6,974 nt of DNA from an uncultured Saprospiraceae bacterium (GTDB lineage Bacteria > Bacteroidota > Bacteroidia > Chitinophagales > Saprospiraceae), in NCBI GenBank assembly GCA_938039305.1, contig CALHUZ010000580.1:1-6974 (forward strand), given 5' to 3'. The position numbers were made by a program, and so were the translations under genes. Below the pieces are notes generated by a model, which was not told where the DNA came from, did no database searches, and saw nothing but the letters and a program-made list of their open reading frames with translations. Shown piece after piece: positions 1-6,224 of this stretch. The stretch's first letter is position 1. Each line of letters starts with the position of its first letter.

Positions 1-318
1 CAATCTCAATTAGGATGGAATTTGCTTGAAGATAGAAGCAAAAGCTATTACTATTCTTTGGCTAACAAATTCTTTGATTACATACATCATGGACTTCCTG
101 TGATAACGATGGACTTCCCCGAATACAGCAAGATTGTAAAAAAGCATGGCGTAGGATTGTTGCTTTCAGATCTGAATCGAAAAAGTATCGTTGAGACTTT
201 GAGGTCTATTATTGACCAGGAGCATGATTTTCAATCTATGGTTGAATCATGTGACTCTGTCAGAGATATCTATAACTGGGAGATTGAATCAAAAAAGCTC
301 ATTGCTATTTTTCAATAA
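1..318 (+). CDS. Glycosyltransferase, C-terminal part (5' end outside window)
   Basis: The frame is open from the first base, so this is the last 105 codons of a longer gene; an internal TTG at 22 is not a believable start. The visible part resembles the nucleotide-sugar-binding C-terminal half of GT-B glycosyltransferases (GT4/GT1-like). It reads G-W-N-L-L-E at residues 5-10, then Y-Y-x-S-L-A-N-K-F-F-D-Y-I-H-H-G-L-P-V-I (17-35), then a D-F-P-E segment (38-41) and K-H-G-V-G-L (about 47-52). In this family the N-K-x-F-[DE]-Y segment followed by G-x-P-V-[IV] lies near the sugar-nucleotide donor. A role in cell-surface polysaccharide or glycan synthesis is likely by family, but donor and acceptor cannot be read from this fragment. 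The gene is convergent with the 355-1374 gene, and its stop codon sits inside a terminator-like hairpin. Confidence 0.8.
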   Translation, partial: QSQLGWNLLEDRSKSYYYSLANKFFDYIHHGLPVITMDFPEYSKIVKKHGVGLLLSDLNRKSIVETLRSIIDQEHDFQSMVESCDSVRDIYNWEIESKKLIAIFQ

Positions 319-340
319 CAATGAGCTCCCATTATATTTT
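291..340. terminator. Bidirectional intrinsic terminator between convergent genes
   Basis: A 9-bp perfect inverted repeat pairs AGCTCATTG (296-304) with CAATGAGCT (319-327). After one C-A mismatch the stem continues for 4 bp (306-309 with 314-317) around a TTTC loop. Read on the minus strand, the stem is followed at once by a run of T (complement of 291-296), the classic intrinsic terminator form for the 355-1374 gene. Read on the plus strand, the following bases are T-rich but broken (331-340), so termination there is probably weaker. The stem includes the glycosyltransferase stop codon (316-318), and the T run for the minus direction lies in that gene's coding sequence. Confidence 0.75.
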
Positions 341-354
341 GCTTTTATAAAAGT

Positions 355-1374
355 CTAATCGAATAGTCCTGTATAGTCAGAAGACTTTTCTATCTTTTCT
401 TTTTGCATCTGATACTCATTAAGATCAAGTCCAGCTTCATCGACGCTCTCTTGTCCTCCTAATAATAGCAGCGTGCTCTTCTTTTCGTATTCTTCTAACA
501 TCTTCATGCCATTCTCTTCGAAAATACCATTTTGAAGATCTACAGAATCCATAAAGTTTGCAGAAAGCTCCATAAACTGTTCCATCTCGCCTACCTTATT
601 GGCTACATCATCTGCGATCACTTCCATCGCTTGGTCGAACATAGCTCTCTTATCAGAATCACCTGAGATGATACTCATCGCAGACTTCATAGCGCCATGA
701 GACATGCGTATTGCTTTTCTTTCCTGCTCCTTTACTTTTACTTGATCTTTTGTGTCTTCTAATAAAATCTCAGAATTAGAATACATTCTGGTCAATACTT
801 TATAGAGTAAGCCCATTTTCTTATGAAGCTTCTCGTACTTAGCATTAGATTCTTTTAACCTTGCAGCCTTACGAGTAGAAAGCATTAATGCTTGATTGTT
901 ATTAAGCTCTTTTGCTTTACGTGCAACTTGAAGATTTTGCTCGATCTCTTTTGTGTTATCGATCATCATCGTCTTGATCTTGCGCATCTGTCCACGTAGT
1001 CCACCGATCTGCTTGCCCATCTTCTTGAGGTTGCCGCTTAGATCATCGACATAGTTCTTAAGGATACCGATAGGATCAATTGTCACGAAGATACTGGTGA
1101 TCTTACGCATCACACTCTTGTACATATAGCTGACAAGCGTTCGCATTTTAGGATCTAATACCATATAGACGATTACACCAAGTGCTGCAACTGTAGCTAC
1201 TAGTCCAAGCATGCTCGAGGCAAATGAAACGAGTGCTCCAATGTTAGTTGCTACTAAAAAACCAAGTCCACCTAAGATGGCTAAAAGAAACAATGAACCA
1301 GTCTTGCCTTCAGGTCTTGACCAGAACGATTTTGGCTTAGCCACTGCGTTATCTAAAGAGGAAAAATCTGCCAT
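355..1374 (-). CDS. Membrane-anchored coiled-coil protein, possibly PspA/IM30-like
   Basis: I do not recognise this 339-residue protein as a named family. Residues 1-27 are polar. Two hydrophobic segments follow (about 28-47 and 51-73), consistent with a membrane hairpin. The rest is almost wholly predicted helix rich in K, E, M and Q, with likely coiled coil at about 104-230. Its layout resembles PspA/IM30 proteins: a D-P-x3-L-x3-V-D-D-L-x3-L segment at 100-116 recalls the first conserved helix of PspA, a long charged hairpin follows, and a late segment around 248-268 (A-M-E-V...K-V-G-E-M-E) resembles the A-x-E-R-M-E-x-K-V-x-x-M-E pattern near the end of the PspA core. Unlike PspA, it has true hydrophobic segments in front and a tail of about 70 residues. 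The PspA relationship is inference from pattern only. The gene follows yidC and gpsA on the same strand after 124 bases. The ATG at 1374 is the natural start. Confidence 0.85.
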   Translation of the reverse strand: MADFSSLDNAVAKPKSFWSRPEGKTGSLFLLAILGGLGFLVATNIGALVSFASSMLGLVATVAALGVIVYMVLDPKMRTLVSYMYKSVMRKITSIFVTIDPIGILKNYVDDLSGNLKKMGKQIGGLRGQMRKIKTMMIDNTKEIEQNLQVARKAKELNNNQALMLSTRKAARLKESNAKYEKLHKKMGLLYKVLTRMYSNSEILLEDTKDQVKVKEQERKAIRMSHGAMKSAMSIISGDSDKRAMFDQAMEVIADDVANKVGEMEQFMELSANFMDSVDLQNGIFEENGMKMLEEYEKKSTLLLLGGQESVDEAGLDLNEYQMQKEKIEKSSDYTGLFD

Positions 1375-1393
1375 AGTATATTAGTTATAGATT

Positions 1394-1423
1394 CAAATAA
1401 ATAATCCTTCTACAAAGTATCAA
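1394..1423 (-). promoter_or_regulatory. Candidate Bacteroidota-type promoter for the 355-1374 gene
   Basis: On the minus strand a TTTTG (complement of 1421-1425) is followed after 19 bases by TTTATTTG (complement of 1394-1401). The Bacteroidota consensus is TTG, about 19 bases, TAnnTTTG. The -7 element here differs at one of six defined positions, and the spacing equals that of the yidC promoter. The element ends 19 bases before the ATG at 1374, implying a leader of roughly a dozen bases. The region is AT-rich, so a chance match is possible. The gene may instead, or also, be read from the yidC promoter. Confidence 0.4.
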
Positions 1424-1498
1424 AATATTATAGATGTAACTCTTTAGACATCGGACAAAGTTCCCTTTATTCTTGCTAAAGTTGCTTCACCCAAGTTA

Positions 1499-2542
1499 CT
1501 ATACAAAGTCAACGTCAGAAGCCATAGGATACTTCATGAGATCTTGGATGCTGTCTTCCATCGCTCTACCACCGAAGATGATCTTGTATATAGTCGTAAT
1601 TATAGGTGCATGTATGTTGAACTTCTCAACCAGATAATGAGCTATGTGAAGAGATCTTATGCCCTCTACCACTTCGTCAGCGTTGGCGAGGATATCATCG
1701 ATACTTTCCCCATTGGCTACTCTTACACCACAACTATAGTTTCTGCTCTTATCAGAAGTGGCAGTAGCGATGAGGTCACCGATACCAGCTGTCCCAAAAA
1801 ATGCCTTGGTTGAAGATCCCATTAGATCTCCTATAAGTACCATCTCACGTAGACCTCTGACTATGAGCATGGCTTCTGTATTTTTACCTAACTTCTTTCC
1901 ACCAACTAAGCCGGAAGCGAGGGCAATGACATTTTTCAAAGCACCAGTTAATTCTGCAGCTCGAAGATCATATGAGCCAAATACAAAAAATCTACTTCCT
2001 GACAATGCTTCTCGTCCAGTCTTGATCACCTCATCAAACTCACTTGCTATCACAGTCGCTGTAGGAAGTCCAGCTAGTATCTCTGTCGCCAGATTAGGAC
2101 CACACAGTGCACCAACTCGGATGACATCAGTTTCCTCGATGATGACCTCACTCATCGTCTTTACATCTCTACGCTTAAATCCTTCGTACTTGAACCCTTC
2201 ATCCAGTTCTCCAGGCAATACATCGAAACCCTTAGTTCCGTGTATCATCATATGCTCTGGCGTCAAATAAGGAGCCATGCTATGAATCACTTTTCTGAAG
2301 TGAACTGAAGAGATCACAGGAAGTAATAGTTGACACTTACCACATACTTCTTCAATCGAAGTGGTGGCTGCTACATTTTCAGGAAGGGGAATGCCATTAT
2401 AAGCATGCTGAGTGTTGATACTATCTACAAGCTCGGATCTTCGACTATAAAGCAAAACATTGGTGTTAGGTGCCATCAATTGAGACAGTGCAAAACCGAA
2501 TTTGCCAGCTCCGAGGACACCTACATATTGTTCTGTAACCAT
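1499..2542 (-). CDS. gpsA: NAD(P)H-dependent glycerol-3-phosphate dehydrogenase
   Basis: This cytosolic enzyme reduces dihydroxyacetone phosphate to sn-glycerol 3-phosphate, the backbone precursor of phospholipids. The 347-residue protein has the N-terminal Rossmann nucleotide loop G-A-G-K-F-G (11-16), H-G-T-K-G (101-105) with the conserved substrate-site lysine K104, and C-G-P-N-L-A-T-E (147-154), the family's S-G-P-[ST]-F-A-x-E site. The helical domain has A-L-K-N-V (201-205) with catalytic K203, G-x-N-T-x-A followed by R-G-L-R-E-M (219-234), and G-T-A-G-I-G-D-L followed by S-R-N (250-268) for substrate binding. Compared with E. coli GpsA there are about 15 extra residues between K104 and the G-P-N motif. 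The start is the ATG just before the Rossmann fold. The gene lies 39 bases after yidC on the same strand, so the two are probably co-transcribed; no separate consensus promoter is seen in that gap. Confidence 0.96.
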   Translation of the reverse strand: MVTEQYVGVLGAGKFGFALSQLMAPNTNVLLYSRRSELVDSINTQHAYNGIPLPENVAATTSIEEVCGKCQLLLPVISSVHFRKVIHSMAPYLTPEHMMIHGTKGFDVLPGELDEGFKYEGFKRRDVKTMSEVIIEETDVIRVGALCGPNLATEILAGLPTATVIASEFDEVIKTGREALSGSRFFVFGSYDLRAAELTGALKNVIALASGLVGGKKLGKNTEAMLIVRGLREMVLIGDLMGSSTKAFFGTAGIGDLIATATSDKSRNYSCGVRVANGESIDDILANADEVVEGIRSLHIAHYLVEKFNIHAPIITTIYKIIFGGRAMEDSIQDLMKYPMASDVDFV

Positions 2543-2554
2543 GCTTTGAAAGTA

Positions 2555-2570
2555 TATCTATCCGTAGATA
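2555..2570. other. Small inverted repeat between yidC and gpsA
   Basis: TATCTA (2555-2560) and TAGATA (2565-2570) form a perfect 6-bp inverted repeat around TCCG. The stem is AT-rich and lacks a following T run in either direction, so it is unlikely to stop transcription. It might affect mRNA processing or stability between the two genes, or be chance. Confidence 0.3.
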
Positions 2571-2581
2571 GCGCCGTTAAG

Positions 2582-4435
2582 TTACTTCTTTTTGCCTTTC
2601 TGCTTAGCTTGCTCATCTCTAAGCTTCTGTTGCTTTTCCATCGCCTTGGCTATCTTCTCTTGGAATCCGCCCTTCTTCTTTGGTTTGGCTTTCTGCACAT
2701 TGAGCTTATCTAAGATCTTATCATTATCGAAGACGAAGTTCTTAGTGATGATCGTCTGACTAATTGTGAATAGATTACTGAAGAGCATATAGCATGTTAA
2801 TCCAGATGCATAACTATTGAAGAATGCAAAGAACATAAGTGGCATCAAGTATTGGACATATTTCATGGCCGGATTAGCCGACATGTCCATATGCTTAGAG
2901 TTATAGTATGTGTAGACCACTTGAGATATAGCGTATAGCACTGTGAATAAACTCAAGTGAGCACCCATCGCAGGGATGGTGAATGGCAGATTAAACCATA
3001 CATCATATGACGAGAGATCTTGCGCCCATAAGAAAGGTTCTTGTCTGAATGTGATAGACGCTGGAAAGAACCTAAACAAGGCATACCAGATCGGTATCTG
3101 GGCGATCATCGGCATACATCCACCTAATGGACTGACACCGTACTCCCTATATATCTTCATGGTTTCCATCTGAACCTTCTGGGCGTCGTCCTTATACTTG
3201 TCTTTGAGTCCTGCCAATTGAGGTTTTAAAGCCCCCATTTTAGCTTGACTCTTAAGCATCTTATAAGTCAATGGATAAACGGCCATCTTGATGATAAAGA
3301 TCAAGACGATGATTACTATTCCTTTGTTTCCTATGAATCCTGATAACCAGTTGAAAAACGGTCTGATCAAGTGTCTATTGATATCACCAAATATGCTATT
3401 CCCGAAAGGAATGATTTCTTCAAGGTCAACATCGTAAGTCACGAGGCGTTCATATTCATTCGGACCGACATACATTTTCATGTCAAATGCACCAGAACTA
3501 CTTCCACTTCCAAGAGGTAAGATCATGGAAGCGTCTATCTTTTTAAGATCTGGCAGATCATCAGTAGGTGCAGACACCGCAGTAGTGATGCCCTTGAATG
3601 GCTCTCCTGTCGCCATTATAGAGGTATTAAAGAACTGGTTGACCATAGAAACCCATTCAACAGGATTTCCATTCAATGCTTCAGAATCTTCACCTCGACA
3701 TCCACAGTTTTCTGGGCTTTCTTCCCTTTCCTTGAAGTACACTGCCGAGTAAGTCTTCTCAAAGTATCGATTTTGCTCTATCGGATCAAGGTAGTTTTCG
3801 ATGTTTAGTGTAACAGCATCTTCGTTTCTTAAGCTGCTACTTAAACCAACGATGTTGAAGCTATAATCCACTTCATAACTATCGTCCTTGAGTTCATATA
3901 CTTGTTCTATATAACCACCATCTGGAGTACCAGCTTTGAAGGTTACTTTGTTGCCGGATTGCTGGTCATCGAAGTATAAGTCTTCCGTGTAGATTGTGCG
4001 ATCAGTTAGATTGATCTGATAACCAAACTTGTTTTTTTCATCCTCAAAGAGTTTGACTAACTCCTTTTCGATGTTGTCATCGCCTGGAGCAGAAAGGATT
4101 TTATAGTGCTCCTTTAATTCTGCATAATTGAGCTTTCCCCCTTTGTTTGTAAAGGAAAGTGTTATGAGATCATTCTCTAAAGTGTATGTTTTCTTTTCTC
4201 CTGATGCCGCTTCCGCAAATATGCCAAGTTCGGCAGGAGTAACCTTTTTTTCTACGACAGGCATGTCATAAGTGTCGGCGGCAGCGCTCTGATCGCTGGA
4301 CTGAGATGATTCTCGAGCAATGCGCTCTTTTTCTTTGGCAGCTTGTATCTCTTCAGGAGTTGGGCTATTCATGTAGCTCCATCCCAGAAGAATCAAGAAT
4401 ATAAGACCGAATCCAATTAGTTGATTTCTTTCCAT
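2582..4435 (-). CDS. yidC: Membrane protein insertase YidC (Oxa1 family)
   Basis: YidC inserts and folds inner-membrane proteins, alone or with SecYEG. From the ATG at 4435 the protein is 617 residues. It has an N-terminal membrane segment (about 6-21, after M-E-R-N-Q), a Ser/Gln/acid-rich linker, and a large beta-rich periplasmic domain (about 60-345). The Oxa1-type core follows: a membrane helix near 372-389 with K383 at the place of the groove Arg of E. coli YidC, a cytoplasmic hairpin (about 392-430), P-L-G-G-C-M-P-M-I-A-Q-I-P-I-W (436-450), and two more membrane stretches near 490-510 and 525-560. The tail (about 583-617) is rich in Lys and ends G-K-K-K, as in YidC forms thought to contact ribosomes. 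A TTG in the same frame at 4450 would add five residues, but the promoter at 4459-4488 predicts a transcript starting at about that point, so the ATG is chosen. An unusual C-G-C lies at 244-246 in the periplasmic domain. gpsA follows after 39 bases. Confidence 0.97.
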   Translation of the reverse strand: MERNQLIGFGLIFLILLGWSYMNSPTPEEIQAAKEKERIARESSQSSDQSAAADTYDMPVVEKKVTPAELGIFAEAASGEKKTYTLENDLITLSFTNKGGKLNYAELKEHYKILSAPGDDNIEKELVKLFEDEKNKFGYQINLTDRTIYTEDLYFDDQQSGNKVTFKAGTPDGGYIEQVYELKDDSYEVDYSFNIVGLSSSLRNEDAVTLNIENYLDPIEQNRYFEKTYSAVYFKEREESPENCGCRGEDSEALNGNPVEWVSMVNQFFNTSIMATGEPFKGITTAVSAPTDDLPDLKKIDASMILPLGSGSSSGAFDMKMYVGPNEYERLVTYDVDLEEIIPFGNSIFGDINRHLIRPFFNWLSGFIGNKGIVIIVLIFIIKMAVYPLTYKMLKSQAKMGALKPQLAGLKDKYKDDAQKVQMETMKIYREYGVSPLGGCMPMIAQIPIWYALFRFFPASITFRQEPFLWAQDLSSYDVWFNLPFTIPAMGAHLSLFTVLYAISQVVYTYYNSKHMDMSANPAMKYVQYLMPLMFFAFFNSYASGLTCYMLFSNLFTISQTIITKNFVFDNDKILDKLNVQKAKPKKKGGFQEKIAKAMEKQQKLRDEQAKQKGKKK

Positions 4436-4458
4436 ATGTGAGTGCTTCAAAAGCGGGC

Positions 4459-4488
4459 CAAAGGTACAATTTGTGAACAGAATGACAA
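4459..4488 (-). promoter_or_regulatory. Bacteroidota-type promoter of yidC
   Basis: On the minus strand, TTG (complement of 4486-4488) is followed by exactly 19 bases and then TACCTTTG (complement of 4459-4466). This matches the Bacteroidota primary-sigma consensus TTG-N(about 19)-TAnnTTTG at every defined position. The -7 element ends 23 bases before the ATG at 4435, which predicts a short leader of roughly 15-18 bases. It probably drives yidC and gpsA, and perhaps the gene after them. Confidence 0.75.
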
Positions 4489-4732
4489 CTCGGTAGACAA
4501 CTGATTTAGCGCAAACAGTGTCATACTTTGATTCAAGGTATTCTGAAGCGATTCTAAGAGAGCACCTATTTCTATAAGACTATGGGGAAAGTCGACGAAA
4601 CACTGCATTACCTGAGATTGGCTGTCATGGTCAAGCCAATTATTCCTTCTCTATAGATCCTGAATTAAGAGATATTATTCGCTCTCAATTACAAACACCA
4701 CTATCTTAGAGCTTTACCAGCCATATGATCTT
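4489..4732. other. Unassigned part of the divergent intergenic region
   Basis: These 244 bases lie between the yidC promoter and the start of the biotin carrier gene. They must hold the promoter of the plus-strand operon, but I find no full TTG-N19-TAnnTTTG match on the plus strand; the nearest -7-like string is TATCTTAG at 4702-4709, with no TTG at the right distance. The stretch contains a hairpin at 4617-4640 and two short open frames. One runs from an ATG at 4582 for 24 codons. The other is open from 4578 to a stop at 4708-4710 without any usual start codon. Neither is supported well enough to call as a gene. Confidence 0.5.
4617..4640. other. Hairpin-forming inverted repeat
   Basis: ATTGGCT (4617-4623) and AGCCAAT (4634-4640) are a perfect 7-bp inverted repeat around the 10-base loop GTCATGGTCA. 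One more G-T pair is possible outside (4616 with 4641). On the plus strand it is followed by pyrimidine-rich bases but no clean T run, so a terminator is doubtful. It lies about 90 bases before the biotin carrier start. It could be part of a leader RNA or a protein-binding site; nothing in the sequence decides which. Confidence 0.45.
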
Positions 4733-5209
4733 ATGTATGAAGTAGTTGTGAATAATGGTAAGCTCCAAAAGCTAACTAACAAGGACTTGGATAGTGCAGA
4801 TCTGGTGAAGATCAGCGATAAGACATATCATATCATAGATAGTCACCAATCCTTTCAAGGAAAGGTGCTCTCAGTCAACAAGGCTGATAAGACCGTAACT
4901 ATAGAACTTAAGAATCAGGTTTATACTTGCTCCATCTCTGATGAGTTAGATCAATTGGTCACTTCGTTAGATTTTGCATCCAAAGAATCCGTAAAGAATA
5001 AAGACCTGATTTCCTCTATGCCGGGGCTCGTCCTTTCGATATTGGTTAAAGAAGGTCAGGAAGTTGAAGTGGGAGATCCGCTTCTGATTCTTGAAGCTAT
5101 GAAAATGGAAAACATGCTCAAAGCGACTGCATCAGGAGTTATCGGGCAAATATCTGTGGAGGAGAAGGCTGCCGTTGAAAAAGGTCAACTTCTTATAGAA
5201 ATTACTTAG
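4733..5209 (+). CDS. Biotin carboxyl carrier protein of an acyl-CoA carboxylase
   Basis: This subunit carries biotin between the biotin carboxylase and carboxyltransferase active sites. The 158-residue protein has an N-terminal beta-rich region (1 to about 80), a short linker, and a C-terminal biotinyl/lipoyl-type domain (about 92-158). That domain begins at S-S-M-P-G (94-98) and contains E-A-M-K-M-E-N (121-127). K124 is the expected biotinylation site, 34 residues from the C-terminus as is usual in this family. A biotin carboxylase gene follows two genes on, which supports the assignment to a multi-subunit carboxylase; whether the substrate is acetyl-, propionyl- or another acyl-CoA depends on the carboxyltransferase, which is not in the window. 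The ATG at 4733 fits the homologous M-Y-x-V start. The stop is one base from the next ATG (TAGGATG), suggesting coupled translation. Confidence 0.92.
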   Translation: MYEVVVNNGKLQKLTNKDLDSADLVKISDKTYHIIDSHQSFQGKVLSVNKADKTVTIELKNQVYTCSISDELDQLVTSLDFASKESVKNKDLISSMPGLVLSILVKEGQEVEVGDPLLILEAMKMENMLKATASGVIGQISVEEKAAVEKGQLLIEIT

Positions 5210-5210
5210 G

Positions 5211-6224
5211 ATGAAGCTATTCGAAGAGTTTTCATCAGTATCTAAAAAAGGGTGGTTAGAGAAAGTCTCTAAAGACTTAAAGGGCCGCGCTATTGACGAG
5301 TTAAACTTCACAATAGCAGATGTACAAGCGGTGTCTCCATTCTATCATAGTGATGATGTCACCGAGGAGGTATGTATCCCTTCCAAGACTTTAGAGTCAG
5401 TACATCTTGGCTGTTCAGTTGAGGTATCAGATAGTCAAAAGGACAACGAGTTGATCCTTGAGCAACTTAAAGGAGGTGCCAACTATCTATCGCTCAAAAT
5501 CAATAAGAGCTACAAGCCTGATCTTAGTATTTTGTTCAATGGTGTTTTACTTGATCTAATTCATGTCGTCATTCAGCTTGAGGAAAGTGAAGATCTTCGA
5601 CAAAGTATTCAAGATTATGTGAAGGACAATTATAAAAGTGGATTGCCTAACCTCGTGATTGTTGATCGATCTAACAAGGATGTTGTTATTGATACATTAA
5701 GTTCTAATAAACAAGAGGCTGCAAGATTTTTATTAGAAAGAGCTGATGTGATATTCTATAGCAAGACGCTGCCTGCGCAAGTATTTCTAAAAGTTGGATT
5801 CGGACACAACTATGTTGAGAATATAACTCAAGTGCTTGCACTCAGGTTGTTGTGGGCAAATATGGCTGAGGCGCACCAAGTGACACATGATCGAGTGCAA
5901 CTTATTATTGAAGCATACATAGAGAAGACAGCTATCTCTTTTGATTCTAATAAAAATATGATTTCATTTTCTCAGATAGCAATGAGTATGATAGCTGCAG
6001 ATGTAGATGTCATCTTCTTGCCCGCTCATGATTGTTTGGAAAATGAGCAGGGACAAAAGAACTCGCGCAGATATTCTCGTAATATATATAACCTGATGAC
6101 AATGGAAGGTCATCTTGGAAAAGTAGAATCGCCGACAAAAGGTAGTTACTTGTTTGAGAAGGTTGCAGTTGATATAGCAAAATCGAATTGGGATAAAATT
6201 GTAAAAAGTAGAGTGGATGTCTAA
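5211..6224 (+). CDS. Short, degenerate methylmalonyl-CoA mutase small-subunit-like protein
   Basis: The 337-residue protein matches the catalytic-domain pattern of the methylmalonyl-CoA mutase small (MutA, beta) subunit, which pairs with the B12-binding MutB subunit in converting methylmalonyl-CoA to succinyl-CoA. Supporting segments, in order: L-F-E-E-F-x-x-V-S-K-x-x-W and K-D-L-K-G near the N-terminus (3-25), P-F-Y (43-45), G-H-N-Y followed by A-L-R-L-L-W-A (198-216), E-K-T then N-M and V-I-F-L-P-A-H-D (238-274), S-R-R-x-x-R-N (285-291), and P-T-K-G-S-Y-x-x-E (308-316). Several positions usually conserved have changed: the R after N-M is S252, and the G-G pair is A262-A263. It is far shorter than typical MutA (about 600 residues), ends just after the barrel domain and has no B12-binding domain. 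A purely structural or regulatory role is likely. It sits between biotin carrier and biotin carboxylase genes, overlapping the latter by 8 bases. Confidence 0.8.
   Translation: MKLFEEFSSVSKKGWLEKVSKDLKGRAIDELNFTIADVQAVSPFYHSDDVTEEVCIPSKTLESVHLGCSVEVSDSQKDNELILEQLKGGANYLSLKINKSYKPDLSILFNGVLLDLIHVVIQLEESEDLRQSIQDYVKDNYKSGLPNLVIVDRSNKDVVIDTLSSNKQEAARFLLERADVIFYSKTLPAQVFLKVGFGHNYVENITQVLALRLLWANMAEAHQVTHDRVQLIIEAYIEKTAISFDSNKNMISFSQIAMSMIAADVDVIFLPAHDCLENEQGQKNSRRYSRNIYNLMTMEGHLGKVESPTKGSYLFEKVAVDIAKSNWDKIVKSRVDV

Noticed and set aside
342..353. Palindrome CTTTTATAAAAG between the convergent genes
   Set aside because: Short, AT-only core and next to a much stronger hairpin; likely chance.
1438..1498. 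Terminator for gpsA before the next gene
   Set aside because: Only a 4-bp repeat (AAAG/CTTT) was found and no T run after a stem, so read-through into the 355-1374 gene cannot be excluded.
1544..2713. Three plus-strand open frames (1544-1813, 1758-2270, 2330-2713)
   Set aside because: They lie opposite gpsA and the end of yidC, whose family motifs are clear, and their translations show no family features.
2976..3752. Two plus-strand open frames (2976-3173 and 3480-3752)
   Set aside because: Both are antisense to conserved parts of yidC and look like chance open frames.
4436..4450. Upstream TTG start for yidC adding five residues
   Set aside because: The promoter at 4459-4488 leaves almost no leader for it, and M-E-R-N-Q is the expected beginning for YidC of this phylum.
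4702..4709. TATCTTAG as the -7 element for the carboxylase operon
   Set aside because: One mismatch to TAnnTTTG and no TTG at 17-23 bases upstream, so it does not stand on its own.
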